Shown piece after piece: positions 43,336 through 51,938 of a stretch of 64,000 nucleotides of DNA. The position numbers were made by a program, and so were the translations under genes. The notes under the pieces were generated by a model. It saw nothing but the letters and a program-made list of their open reading frames with translations. It was not told the origin of the DNA and searched no databases. Source of the DNA: Sulfurospirillum sp036802865 (GTDB lineage Bacteria; Campylobacterota; Campylobacteria; Campylobacterales; Sulfurospirillaceae); assembly GCF_036802865.1 (NCBI RefSeq), contig NZ_DAIRVK010000003.1:124001-188000 (forward strand), in the 5' to 3' direction. Numbering within the stretch: the stretch's first letter is position 1; every line of letters begins with the position of its first letter.

Positions 43336-44595
43336 GTGGCAGAAATTAGAAAAGCGACAGGCTTTATCGATTGGCTCGATCAGCGATTAGCAGTTAATAA
43401 ATTCATCAAAGTTATGATGACAGAATACTGGATTCCTAAAAACATCAACTTCCTTTGGGCAATGGGTGTTGTTTTAATGGTTCTCTTTATGGTTCTGATC
43501 GTCTCAGGAATTTTCCTTTTAATGTACTACAAACCAGACATTAAATTAGCATTTGACAGTGTCAACTACACGATCATGCAAGAGGTAGAATACGGCTGGT
43601 TATGGAGACATATGCACGGTGTTGCAGCATCCGTTATTTTTCTTGTGATTTACATCCATATGTTTACAGGAATCTATTATGGCTCTTACAAAAAAGGACG
43701 TGAACTCATCTGGTTAACCGGTATGGCTCTGTTTGGTATGTTCTCAGCAGAAGCGTTTAGTGGTTATATGCTCCCTTGGGGACAAATGAGCTACTGGGCA
43801 GCACAAGTTATTACTAACCTTTTTGGTGGTATTCCCGTCATTGGTGAAGCTTTGGTCGTTTGGATCAGAGGTGACTTCTTGGTTGCAGATGCTACATTAA
43901 CACGCTTTTTCATGTTACATGTACTTTTACTCCCACTGGTTATTCTTTTACTCATTGCGGTTCACTTCTATTCTTTAAGAGTACCTCATGTTAATAACCA
44001 AGAAGCAGAAGAACTTGACTTTGATGCTGAAGCTAAAAAGTATCTTGATGGTAAAAAAGTAGAGTCTAAAGTGGTACCTTTCTGGCCAGTATTCCTCTCC
44101 AAAGATTTCTTTGTTGTAGGTGTTGCCCTTACGGTATTCTTCTACCTTGTCTGTTTCCACTATGACTTTGCTATGGACCCTATTAACTTTGATCCTGCAA
44201 ACAATATGAAAACACCTGCACATATCTATCCTGAGTGGTATTTCTTGTGGAGTTATGAAGTATTGCGTGGTTTCTTCTTTGATATTGGTGGTATTGCCGC
44301 TATGGATATTGGTTTAGCAGCATTTGGCTTTGCAAACGTTATCTTTATGGTTTTCCCATTCCTAGATAGAAACACCGATCATGTAGCACCAGCACATAAG
44401 CGTCCTGCATTTTTCATTTGGTTCTGGGTACTTTTAGTTGATATGATTGTTTTAACCGTTTACGGGAAGCTACCTCCAACAGGTGCGAATGCATGGGTTG
44501 GCTTTGGTGCAACCATTGTCTTTATCACGCTATTTATTGTTCTTCCAATTATTACTAAAATGGAAGCGAAATGTTGTCATGGGGGTTGCAAATGA
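43336..44595 (+). CDS. petB: Cytochrome b subunit of the bc1 complex
   Basis: A 419-residue membrane protein. It starts with GTG, preceded by GGAGG. The haem ligands are in YGWLWRHMHGVAASVIFLVI and MLHVLLLPLVILLLIAVHFY (paired histidines on helices 2 and 4). The quinol-oxidation motif is PEWYFLWSYEVLRG. Both the N-terminal haem half and the C-terminal half are in a single chain. About eight to nine hydrophobic helices are visible. The last residues are MEAKCCHGGCK, a cysteine-rich tail. petC overlaps by four bases. Confidence 0.96.
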   Translation: MAEIRKATGFIDWLDQRLAVNKFIKVMMTEYWIPKNINFLWAMGVVLMVLFMVLIVSGIFLLMYYKPDIKLAFDSVNYTIMQEVEYGWLWRHMHGVAASVIFLVIYIHMFTGIYYGSYKKGRELIWLTGMALFGMFSAEAFSGYMLPWGQMSYWAAQVITNLFGGIPVIGEALVVWIRGDFLVADATLTRFFMLHVLLLPLVILLLIAVHFYSLRVPHVNNQEAEELDFDAEAKKYLDGKKVESKVVPFWPVFLSKDFFVVGVALTVFFYLVCFHYDFAMDPINFDPANNMKTPAHIYPEWYFLWSYEVLRGFFFDIGGIAAMDIGLAAFGFANVIFMVFPFLDRNTDHVAPAHKRPAFFIWFWVLLVDMIVLTVYGKLPPTGANAWVGFGATIVFITLFIVLPIITKMEAKCCHGGCK

Positions 44596-45458
44596 AAGAG
44601 TTGAAAATATTAGCGGTTGTAATTTTCTTTACGGCTGTTGTTTATTTCGGAGTTGAACCATTTGCGCATTCTCAAATGCATCCACATGTTGCTCCTGCTG
44701 ACTTTGCATTTAAAGATTTAGGTGCAACCGAGAAAAAAGGTGATGCGGCAAAAGGCGCTGAAACTTTTTTAAGTGCAGGTTGTATTGGGTGTCATGGTGT
44801 AGCAGCGGCTAATATGCCAGCTCCCATGGATAATGCAAGTGCTTCTGCAACCTTTGGTGTTGTACCACCTGATCTTAGCAGTGCAGGCGCTATCTACGAT
44901 AAGAACTTCTTAGCGGCACTGATTAAAGAGCCAACAAAAGCGCTTAAAGTGGAACATAAATTCAATGAGACACGTCCACATCCAATGATTCAATTCTTTG
45001 GTTTAGGTGGGGATCTTGATCAAGAAGTGGCCGACATTGTTGCGTATCTTCAATCCATTGCACCTGCTAGTATTGATGATAAAAAAGTCTTTGCCGATGC
45101 ATGTCAAAGATGTCATGATATGAAGTATGACAAACTGATGAGTACCACCGATAAAACAGCTTTAATGGCGTATATGGGTACTACTCCGCCTGATCTTTCA
45201 GTGATGATTCGTTCTCGTGGAAATGAGTATCTTACGACCTTTATCAATAATCCACAAAAACAACTTGCAGGTACATCAATGCCTCGTGTTGGGTTGACTG
45301 AAAAAGCTCAAAATCAAGTGGTTGCGTATATGGATAAAGTAGGTGATCGCAAAAAGGCTGAAAGAGAAAGTCTTGGGTATAAACTCATCGCTTACATGCT
45401 TGTCTTTACGCTTCTTGCTTATGCTTGGAAAGTCAAAATCTGGAAACAAGTTCACTGA
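44592..45458 (+). CDS. petC: Dihaem cytochrome c subunit of the bc1 complex
   Basis: A 288-residue membrane-anchored cytochrome with an N-terminal helix (LKILAVVIFFTAVVYFGV) and two haem sites: CIGCHG near residue 60 and CQRCHD near 175. A C-terminal helix (LIAYMLVFTLLAYAWKV) anchors it again. The tandem cytochrome layout is typical of the epsilonproteobacterial bc1 complex. The ATG at 44592 overlaps the petB stop; a further in-frame ATG at 44571 lies inside petB. It passes electrons to c553 or the cbb3 oxidase. Confidence 0.95.
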   Translation: MKELKILAVVIFFTAVVYFGVEPFAHSQMHPHVAPADFAFKDLGATEKKGDAAKGAETFLSAGCIGCHGVAAANMPAPMDNASASATFGVVPPDLSSAGAIYDKNFLAALIKEPTKALKVEHKFNETRPHPMIQFFGLGGDLDQEVADIVAYLQSIAPASIDDKKVFADACQRCHDMKYDKLMSTTDKTALMAYMGTTPPDLSVMIRSRGNEYLTTFINNPQKQLAGTSMPRVGLTEKAQNQVVAYMDKVGDRKKAERESLGYKLIAYMLVFTLLAYAWKVKIWKQVH

Positions 45459-45485
45459 TCATAATCTGTAATTACACACACGCAC

Positions 45486-45511
45486 CTCGCCACCTCAATT
45501 TTGGTGGCGAG
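45486..45511 (+). other. Stem-loop between petC and the cytochrome c'-like gene
   Basis: A perfect nine-base stem CTCGCCACC/GGTGGCGAG encloses the loop TCAATTTT. There is no T-run after it; instead AGGAGG and the next ATG follow within about 17 bases. It may be an mRNA processing or stability element, or a partial terminator that lowers expression of the downstream gene. Confidence 0.6.
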
Positions 45512-45527
45512 ATAACAGGAGGAAATA

Positions 45528-45938
45528 ATGAAACGCTTTCAAATGACGATGATATTAGCTACCTTGTCTCTTGTATGTTCCCTCAATGCTTCTGAAATAG
45601 AAAAAGTTAATGCTGTAATTATGCTCAATATGGAAAATGGTTTGGCAAATATTCAAAAAGGATTTTTGTACAACAATATGCCTCTTGTTCAAGAGGGCCT
45701 TGACCAAGTTGAGAAAGAAAATAGTACCTACGATAACCGTAATGCCATCAAAGCTTTCTTACCAGAAGGTAAAAAACAGATGGAAAATTTAGCGTATATC
45801 AGTTCAAAACGAGTTGAGAATGCTGCTAAAGAAATGAGGTATTATTTATCAGTAAATCAACCAAGAAAAGCACACAATGCTTTTTCTGATATGGTCAATG
45901 CTTGTACAGATTGCCACACGTTAGTTCGTGGCTGGTAA
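45528..45938 (+). CDS. Small exported c-type cytochrome, cytochrome c'-like
   Basis: A 136-residue protein with a signal peptide (MKRFQMTMILATLSLVCSLNA), a helical body and a single haem motif CTDCHTLVRGW at the very C-terminus. A haem motif near the end of a four-helix bundle is the mark of cytochrome c' and related proteins. AGGAGG precedes the ATG. It follows petABC and could be a bc1-associated electron carrier or a stress cytochrome. The exact role is unknown. Confidence 0.75.
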   Translation: MKRFQMTMILATLSLVCSLNASEIEKVNAVIMLNMENGLANIQKGFLYNNMPLVQEGLDQVEKENSTYDNRNAIKAFLPEGKKQMENLAYISSKRVENAAKEMRYYLSVNQPRKAHNAFSDMVNACTDCHTLVRGW

Positions 45939-45959
45939 GAAAAAGAAAGTTTGAAAATG

Positions 45960-45983
45960 CTAAGAGAGAATGTATTCTCTTAG
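45960..45983. terminator. Bidirectional terminator, cytochrome c' and accA
   Basis: CTAAGAGA/TCTCTTAG form an eight-base stem around GAATGTAT. The accA stop codon (45980-45982, minus) lies in the right arm. The hairpin sits 22 bases after the cytochrome stop on plus and directly at the accA end on minus. Confidence 0.65.
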
Positions 45984-46918
45984 CGTTCTTCGTAGGCTCC
46001 AATAGAAACAATTCTCTCATAACGTTTCGCCATTCGCTCTTCGTTATTAAGCTTATCAAGTTCCTCTAAAGATTTTAAAAAATAATCACCAAGCGCTCTG
46101 GCCGCACTCTCTTTATCACGATGTGCACCAATAAGTGGCTCATCAATGATTGCATCAATTAATTTGAGTTGATAAAGATCTTCTGCAGTAATTTTCATTG
46201 CTTTGGTAGCATTTTCTTGCTTACTAGGGTCATTCCACAAAATAGCAGCACAACCTTCTGGAGAAATAACAGAAAAGACAGAGTAACGCATCATAGCAAC
46301 TCTATCGCTTACTCCAATAGCTAAAGCTCCACCACTACCACCTTCTCCGATAACAACTGAGATACTTTTTGTGTTGAGTTTACTCAATTCAAAAAGGTTT
46401 TTAGCAATAGCTTCACTCTGACCTCTCTCTTCTGCTGCAATACCAGGATAAGCACCTGGAGTATCAATCAAAAAGAGAATAGGAAGATCAAATTTTTCTG
46501 CCATTTTAGCAATTCTAAGCGCTTTACGGTAACCTTCTGGATGAGGCATACCAAAATTACGTTTGATTTTATTTTTAGTTCCACGACCCTTTTGCTCACC
46601 AATAACAATGACTTTACGCTCGCCAATATACCCAATGTAAGAAACAATAGCGGCATCATCTGCAAAGTTGCGATCACCATGAATTTCATAGCTATCGCGT
46701 AAAAGAGAACGAATATAATCTAATGCATAAGGACGATCAGGATGACGTGCAAGTTGAAGTTTTTGGTATTCACTTAGATTTTTATAGGTCTTAGAAATTT
46801 CTTTTGAGAGTGTTTTCTCTAAAATCTCAACTGCATGGCTATCGCCTTTGATTTTGGCGTTAGAAATATCCTCGTCAATTTGTTTAATCCCATTCTCAAA
46901 ATCCAAATAAGTCGCCAC
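45980..46918 (-). CDS. accA: Acetyl-CoA carboxylase carboxyltransferase subunit alpha
   Basis: A 312-residue carboxyltransferase alpha chain that, with AccD, makes malonyl-CoA for fatty acid synthesis. Key segments are LARHPDRPYALDYIRSLL, GDRNFADDAAIVSYIGYIG, the core MPHPEGYRKALRIAKMAEKF, DTPGAYPGIAAEERGQSEAI and IGEGGSGGALAIGVSDRVAM. The start is a GTG with AAGGA seven bases before it. It is the last gene of a fatty-acid operon with gpmI, fabG, acpP and fabF. Confidence 0.97.
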   Translation of the reverse strand: MATYLDFENGIKQIDEDISNAKIKGDSHAVEILEKTLSKEISKTYKNLSEYQKLQLARHPDRPYALDYIRSLLRDSYEIHGDRNFADDAAIVSYIGYIGERKVIVIGEQKGRGTKNKIKRNFGMPHPEGYRKALRIAKMAEKFDLPILFLIDTPGAYPGIAAEERGQSEAIAKNLFELSKLNTKSISVVIGEGGSGGALAIGVSDRVAMMRYSVFSVISPEGCAAILWNDPSKQENATKAMKITAEDLYQLKLIDAIIDEPLIGAHRDKESAARALGDYFLKSLEELDKLNNEERMAKRYERIVSIGAYEER

Positions 46919-46927
46919 TAGAAGTCC

Positions 46928-48139
46928 TTACACACGCTTAAAGATAACAGAGCCATTCGTTCCACCAAAGCCAAACGAGTTACTCATTGTATATTCTGCT
47001 CTAAATTTACGCGCCACATTGGGGATGTAGTCAAGATCACAATCAGGATCTGGATTTTCTAAATTAATCGTTGGAGGTAAAATTTCATCACGCATTGCCA
47101 TCAAACAAACAACCGCTTCAATAGCACCAGCTGCACCTAAACAGTGACCAATTTGACCTTTGATTGAGCTAATTTGTGGCACATTTGCACCGAAAACTTC
47201 TTTAATCGCTGCTGTTTCATTTTTATCGTTTGCTGGAGTACTCGTTCCATGCGCATTGATGTAGTCAATTTTAGGGCGTCCGGCCATTTCATATGCCGCT
47301 TTCATGGCACGAAGTGGACCATCCAAGCTTGGAGAAGTGATATGACTTGCATCGCCACTCTCACCAAAGCCAACAACTTCACCATAAATATGAGCACCAC
47401 GTGCCACTGCATCTTCGTAAAACTCTAAAACAAGTGAACCTGCACCTTCACCCATAATAAATCCATCACGTTCTGCATCAAAAGGACGAGAAGCATGTTT
47501 GGGGTCATCATTGCGTGTAGAGAGTGCTTTCATAGAAGAAAATCCACCAATACCTGCTGCACAAATAGCAGCTTCAGCACCAACAACAAGCATTTTTTTA
47601 GCGCCGCCTGTCATCATTGTTTTGGTCGCATCACTAATGGCATGTGTTCCTGCTGCACAAGCCGTAACGGATGAAAGATTTGGACCTTTTAGTCCATATT
47701 CAATGGAAACCATGCCACCAAGCATATTAATGAGTGCCGAAGGGATAAAGAAAGGAGAAATTTTACGTGGACCTGCACTATTCACAATTACAGAGTTTTT
47801 CTCAATGACTACTAAACCACCAATGCCCGATGCAGAGCTCACGCCAAATGATTCAGCTTCGTAAGCCGCATCGAACTTAGCGTCAGCCATTGCTTCTTTA
47901 GCAGCTGCAAGTCCTAGTTGAATAAAACGGTCTGCTTTTTTAACCTCTTTTGGGTTCATAATAGTATTAGGATCAAAGTCAGTGATTTCGCCGGCAATGG
48001 TAACAGAATGCTCGGTTGTGTCAAACGAACTAATGCTTTTAATGCCACATTGACCTTCAACGATAGCTTTAAAAGAACTCTCTTTATCCAAACCTAATGA
48101 ATTAATCATTCCAATACCAGTAACAACGACTCTTTTCAA
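46928..48139 (-). CDS. fabF: 3-oxoacyl-[acyl-carrier-protein] synthase II
   Basis: A 403-residue condensing enzyme that extends acyl-ACP chains. The catalytic cysteine is in VTACAAGTHAI near residue 165, and the histidines are in NAHGTSTPANDKNE and GQIGHCLGAAGAIEA. GFGGTNGSVIF is the C-terminal loop. I place the start at the TTG at 48139 because AGGA lies upstream and homology starts KRVVVTGIGMINSLG; an ATG at 48187 would add 16 unlikely residues. It follows acpP in the operon. Confidence 0.95.
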   Translation of the reverse strand: MKRVVVTGIGMINSLGLDKESSFKAIVEGQCGIKSISSFDTTEHSVTIAGEITDFDPNTIMNPKEVKKADRFIQLGLAAAKEAMADAKFDAAYEAESFGVSSASGIGGLVVIEKNSVIVNSAGPRKISPFFIPSALINMLGGMVSIEYGLKGPNLSSVTACAAGTHAISDATKTMMTGGAKKMLVVGAEAAICAAGIGGFSSMKALSTRNDDPKHASRPFDAERDGFIMGEGAGSLVLEFYEDAVARGAHIYGEVVGFGESGDASHITSPSLDGPLRAMKAAYEMAGRPKIDYINAHGTSTPANDKNETAAIKEVFGANVPQISSIKGQIGHCLGAAGAIEAVVCLMAMRDEILPPTINLENPDPDCDLDYIPNVARKFRAEYTMSNSFGFGGTNGSVIFKRV

Positions 48140-48211
48140 ATTTTTATCCTCTTTAGTGATCTTTTGTAGGGAAGGAGAAACCCGCAAAAGCGGGCTATAT
48201 GTGTTATAAAA

Positions 48212-48442
48212 TTATTTATGTGCTTCGATATAATCCATAGCATTTTTTACAGTAACGATTTTTTCAGCGTCAGTGTCTGGAATTTCGATGTCAAATTTCT
48301 CTTCAAGTGCCATAACGAGTTCTACAACGTCCAAAGAATCTGCACCCAAATCCTCTACAAATTTTGAATCTTCTTTTACCTCGTCAGGATTTACATTTAA
48401 TTGTTCAACAACAACCGCTTTTACATCATCAAATAGTGCCAT
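48212..48442 (-). CDS. acpP: Acyl carrier protein
   Basis: A 76-residue acidic four-helix protein that carries acyl chains on 4'-phosphopantetheine. The attachment serine is in DLGADSLDVVELVMALEEKF near residue 37. Length and motif are standard. AGGAGC precedes the ATG. The gene lies between fabG and fabF with short gaps on both sides. Confidence 0.98.
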   Translation of the reverse strand: MALFDDVKAVVVEQLNVNPDEVKEDSKFVEDLGADSLDVVELVMALEEKFDIEIPDTDAEKIVTVKNAMDYIEAHK

Positions 48443-48520
48443 TTAATAGCTCCTTTAAAAAATTTTCACTATTTTATCAAAAAAACCTTTAATTTGAATT
48501 TGATACATGGAAACTGCCGT

Positions 48521-49264
48521 TTACATGTACATGCCACCATTTACTTTTAAAACTTCGCCTGTAATGTAACTTGCACTATCACTGAGTAAGAAAGCAACGG
48601 ACTCTGCAATGTCTTTTGGGCTTCCAAAACGCTTGAGTGGAATTTTTGAAGTATAACTTTCTTTAATCTCATCACTCAGTTTATCCGTCATTTCTGTTGC
48701 AATAAAACCAGGTGTTACAGCATTAAAACGAATATCTCTTGCACTTCCCTCTTGTGCAAAACTTTTAGTCATTGCAATCAAGCCACCCTTACTTGCACTG
48801 TAGTTCACTTGTCCTGCATTACCGGTCTCGCCTACGATAGAAGCAATGTTAACAACACAGCCAAAACGTTTTTTGCTCATCGTTTTAAGCGCTTCCCGGC
48901 AACCGATAAATGCTGATGTAAGGTTAATATCAATCACAGAGGTAAAGTCCTCTTTTTTCATACGAATCGCTAATTTATCATTAGTAATACCTGCATTGTT
49001 CACCAAATAAGAGAGTTCTCCATCGGCATCAACAATCGTTTTAATACCTTCCACAAATGCCTCTTCATCAGCAACATCAAAACCAATCACAGCTGCAACA
49101 CCACCATTTGCCTCTATCTCAGCTTTGATAGCATCCGCTTGTTCAGGGCGAGAGCGGTAATTTACCCATACTTTAAGGCCATAACTTGCAAGTGTTAACG
49201 CTATCTCTTTACCGATTCCGCTTGCTGCACCTGTGACTAAAACATTTTTTCCACTAAATTTCAT
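48521..49264 (-). CDS. fabG: 3-oxoacyl-[acyl-carrier-protein] reductase
   Basis: A 247-residue classical SDR enzyme reducing 3-ketoacyl-ACP with NADPH. Motifs are NVLVTGAASGIGKEIALTLA at the N-terminus, NNAGITNDKL near residue 88, the catalytic serine in VNIASIVGETGNAGQVN and the YSASKGG pair. The C-terminal SYITGEVLKVNGGMYM is a FabG hallmark. It sits 24 bases after gpmI. Confidence 0.96.
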   Translation of the reverse strand: MKFSGKNVLVTGAASGIGKEIALTLASYGLKVWVNYRSRPEQADAIKAEIEANGGVAAVIGFDVADEEAFVEGIKTIVDADGELSYLVNNAGITNDKLAIRMKKEDFTSVIDINLTSAFIGCREALKTMSKKRFGCVVNIASIVGETGNAGQVNYSASKGGLIAMTKSFAQEGSARDIRFNAVTPGFIATEMTDKLSDEIKESYTSKIPLKRFGSPKDIAESVAFLLSDSASYITGEVLKVNGGMYM

Positions 49265-49288
49265 TGTTTTCCTTTTACATTATTAAGT

Positions 49289-50785
49289 TTAAAATTCAAC
49301 TATTGGTTGATCCATTTCGCGAGGAATTGGCAAACCCATCAGCTTTAATATTGTTGGAGCAATATTGTTCAATCCACCTTTTTGAACACTCTTCACACGC
49401 TTATCCATGACAAATCCATACACTTCAAATGTGGTGTGATTGGTTAGTTTTGAGCCATTTTCATTAAACATCTGCTCACAATTGCCATGATCACTGGTAA
49501 GGACAATGGAATAACCTCGCTCTTTAGCTTTTAAGAACAATCTTCCAACCTGTTCATCAACAGCCTCAACAGCTTGAATTGCAGCGTCTAAACTTCCTGT
49601 ATGCCCTACCATATCGCCATTTGCAAAATTGACGACGATAAAATCATACGTCTCATCCATTGCCGTAAGAACGGCATCACCGACTTCAGGAGCACTCATT
49701 TGTGGCTGAAGGTCATATGTTTTGACTTTTGGACTGGGAACGAGCAATCTGGTTTCACCCACTTTTGGCTCTTCAATGCCACCATTAAAAAAGAAAGTGA
49801 CATGCGCATACTTTTCTGTTTCTGCAGTATGAAATTGCGTAAGACCTGCACGCGAGACAACATCACAGAGTGTATTTTGAGGAGCATCCGCTTGAAACAT
49901 AATAGGAAATGGATAACTGCTGTCATACTCTGTCATCGTAATACATGCAACACCATTGAGGGTACGTGAAAACTCTGCAAATTCAGAAAAGCCTATTGCG
50001 CGGGAAAGTTCACGCATACGATCGTTTCTAAAATTGGCAAAGATTACACCATCATCACTGTGCATTCCACTGTATGCTTCAAAAGCTACGGGTTCTACAA
50101 ATTCATCGGTAATACCTTGATCGTACATACTTTGTAAATACTCTTTTACATGCATTATCGTTTTGGGCTTTGCATCAACCATAACACGGTACCCTTCTTT
50201 AACTCTTTCCCAGCGATTATCACGATCCATACTGAAGAAACGCCCCGATATTGAAGCAATAGTAATGTTTTCATTACAAATTGTTAAAAGCTGTTCTAAG
50301 AAAGTAATGCCCGAAGTTGGAGAAACATCGCGTCCATCGGTAATCACATGCAGATAAACTTTTTTACCTTCAGCTTCCACGATATGTGCAAGATCAATGA
50401 TATGATCAATATGTGAATGCACCCCACCATCACTAACAAGTCCTATGATATGAATTGCGCCATTTACCTGTAAAAGCTCACGTAAAGCAGGATTGGATGC
50501 AAGCGAACCATCCTGCGCAGCTAAAGAGATTTTAACCAAGTTTTGGTACAAAATACGTCCACTTCCAATGCACATATGCCCTACTTCACTGTTGCCCATT
50601 TGACCTTCAGGAAGACCTACACTAAGACCTGAAGTTGCTATTAAATTGTAAGGAACTTCTTGAAAAAGCTTATCGTAGGTTGGTTTATGTGCCATTGCAA
50701 AGGCATTGGCAGTATTGCTCGTATTGTGTCCAATACCATCGGTGATAATCAGTAATGTTTTCTGAACTTCTGGTTTCAAAATCAT
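49289..50785 (-). CDS. gpmI: 2,3-bisphosphoglycerate-independent phosphoglycerate mutase
   Basis: A 498-residue alkaline phosphatase-fold enzyme that interconverts 3- and 2-phosphoglycerate with two manganese ions. The phosphoserine is in MGNSEVGHMCIGSGR near residue 62, with LLIITDGIGHN at the start (metal Asp), HVITDGRDVSPTSG, ISGRFFSMDRDNRW, FANGDMVGHTG and LTSDHGNCEQM. AAGGGA directly touches the ATG at 50785, so translation may start at the in-frame TTG at 50779, six bases after it. It leads the fatty-acid operon. Confidence 0.95.
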   Translation of the reverse strand: MILKPEVQKTLLIITDGIGHNTSNTANAFAMAHKPTYDKLFQEVPYNLIATSGLSVGLPEGQMGNSEVGHMCIGSGRILYQNLVKISLAAQDGSLASNPALRELLQVNGAIHIIGLVSDGGVHSHIDHIIDLAHIVEAEGKKVYLHVITDGRDVSPTSGITFLEQLLTICNENITIASISGRFFSMDRDNRWERVKEGYRVMVDAKPKTIMHVKEYLQSMYDQGITDEFVEPVAFEAYSGMHSDDGVIFANFRNDRMRELSRAIGFSEFAEFSRTLNGVACITMTEYDSSYPFPIMFQADAPQNTLCDVVSRAGLTQFHTAETEKYAHVTFFFNGGIEEPKVGETRLLVPSPKVKTYDLQPQMSAPEVGDAVLTAMDETYDFIVVNFANGDMVGHTGSLDAAIQAVEAVDEQVGRLFLKAKERGYSIVLTSDHGNCEQMFNENGSKLTNHTTFEVYGFVMDKRVKSVQKGGLNNIAPTILKLMGLPIPREMDQPIVEF

Positions 50786-50873
50786 TCCCTTTGTTATAAG
50801 CTTATAAGCAATATCTTACTAAAATGTTGCTTTTATAAAAATATATCCCTAATTACGCTGGAAACAACATACA

Positions 50874-51938
50874 ATGTTATATGCTCTTTACAAACTTACC
50901 TCAATCAATCTGTTTCAATATATTACTGTTCGTGCAGGAATAGCCTTTTTCTTAGCCTTTGGCTTAACGATTTATTTGATGCCAAAGTTCATCAAATGGG
51001 CAAAATCCCGTAATGCAAATCAACCCATCTACTCACTAGCGCCTGAAACTCACCAAAAAAAATCCAAAACCCCAACAATGGGTGGTATAGTCTTTTTGTG
51101 TGCAGCAACGCTTTCTATCTTGATGTGCGCTCGCATGAACAATCTCTTTGTCCTCTCAGCACTAGCGTGTATTTTGCTCTTTGGACTTATTGGGATGAAA
51201 GATGATCTCTCTAAAATTTTGGGCAAAAGCAATACCGCAGGATTAACACCTCGTGGCAAACTCTTTCTACAAATTTTAGCTTCTTCGGTTGTTGCATTGA
51301 TTTTATACATTGCAGTTGATCTTGACACTACTTTTTTTATTCCATTTTACAAATATCCTCTTTTTGACATGCATCTGCTTGCTCTTGGCTTTTGGGTCTT
51401 AGTGCTGATCTCTGCAAGCAATGCTGTAAACCTAACCGATGGACTTGATGGACTCGCGACTGTTCCGGCTATTTTATCCATTTTTTCTCTTGCAGTTTTT
51501 GTTTATGTCGGGGGCAATGCCTTTTTAAGTGGCTATTTACTCCTCCCAAAAGTAGGTGGTAGTGGTGAAGTAGTCATCGTGGCAACAGCCGTTATGGGCT
51601 CACTTGTCGGCTTTTTATGGTTTAACTGCTATCCAGCAGAAATCTTCATGGGTGATAGTGGAAGCCTTAGCATTGGGGCATTTATAGGTTATATGGCTAT
51701 TATCTCTAAAAATGAAATTTTACTTCTTTTAATCGGTTTTGTATTTGTTTTAGAGACCGCTTCGGTTATTTTACAAGTTGGAAGTTTTAAAACACGCAAA
51801 AAGCGTATCTTCCTTATGGCGCCAATCCACCATCACTTTGAAGTGAAGGGCTGGCCAGAAAACAAGATTATCGTGAGATTTTGGATTATAGCTCTCATGT
51901 CAAATCTTTTAGCACTTACGGCATTGAAAATCAGATGA
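50874..51938 (+). CDS. mraY: Phospho-N-acetylmuramoyl-pentapeptide-transferase
   Basis: A 354-residue ten-helix membrane enzyme that makes lipid I from UDP-MurNAc-pentapeptide and undecaprenyl phosphate. Conserved loops are KSKTPTMGGIVFLCA, the acidic site GMKDDLSKI, NAVNLTDGLDGLATVPAI, FMGDSGSLSIGAFIGYM and APIHHHFEVKGWPE. The last holds the histidine cluster of MraY. It overlaps murD by four bases and is divergent from gpmI with an 88-base gap. Confidence 0.97.
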   Translation: MLYALYKLTSINLFQYITVRAGIAFFLAFGLTIYLMPKFIKWAKSRNANQPIYSLAPETHQKKSKTPTMGGIVFLCAATLSILMCARMNNLFVLSALACILLFGLIGMKDDLSKILGKSNTAGLTPRGKLFLQILASSVVALILYIAVDLDTTFFIPFYKYPLFDMHLLALGFWVLVLISASNAVNLTDGLDGLATVPAILSIFSLAVFVYVGGNAFLSGYLLLPKVGGSGEVVIVATAVMGSLVGFLWFNCYPAEIFMGDSGSLSIGAFIGYMAIISKNEILLLLIGFVFVLETASVILQVGSFKTRKKRIFLMAPIHHHFEVKGWPENKIIVRFWIIALMSNLLALTALKIR

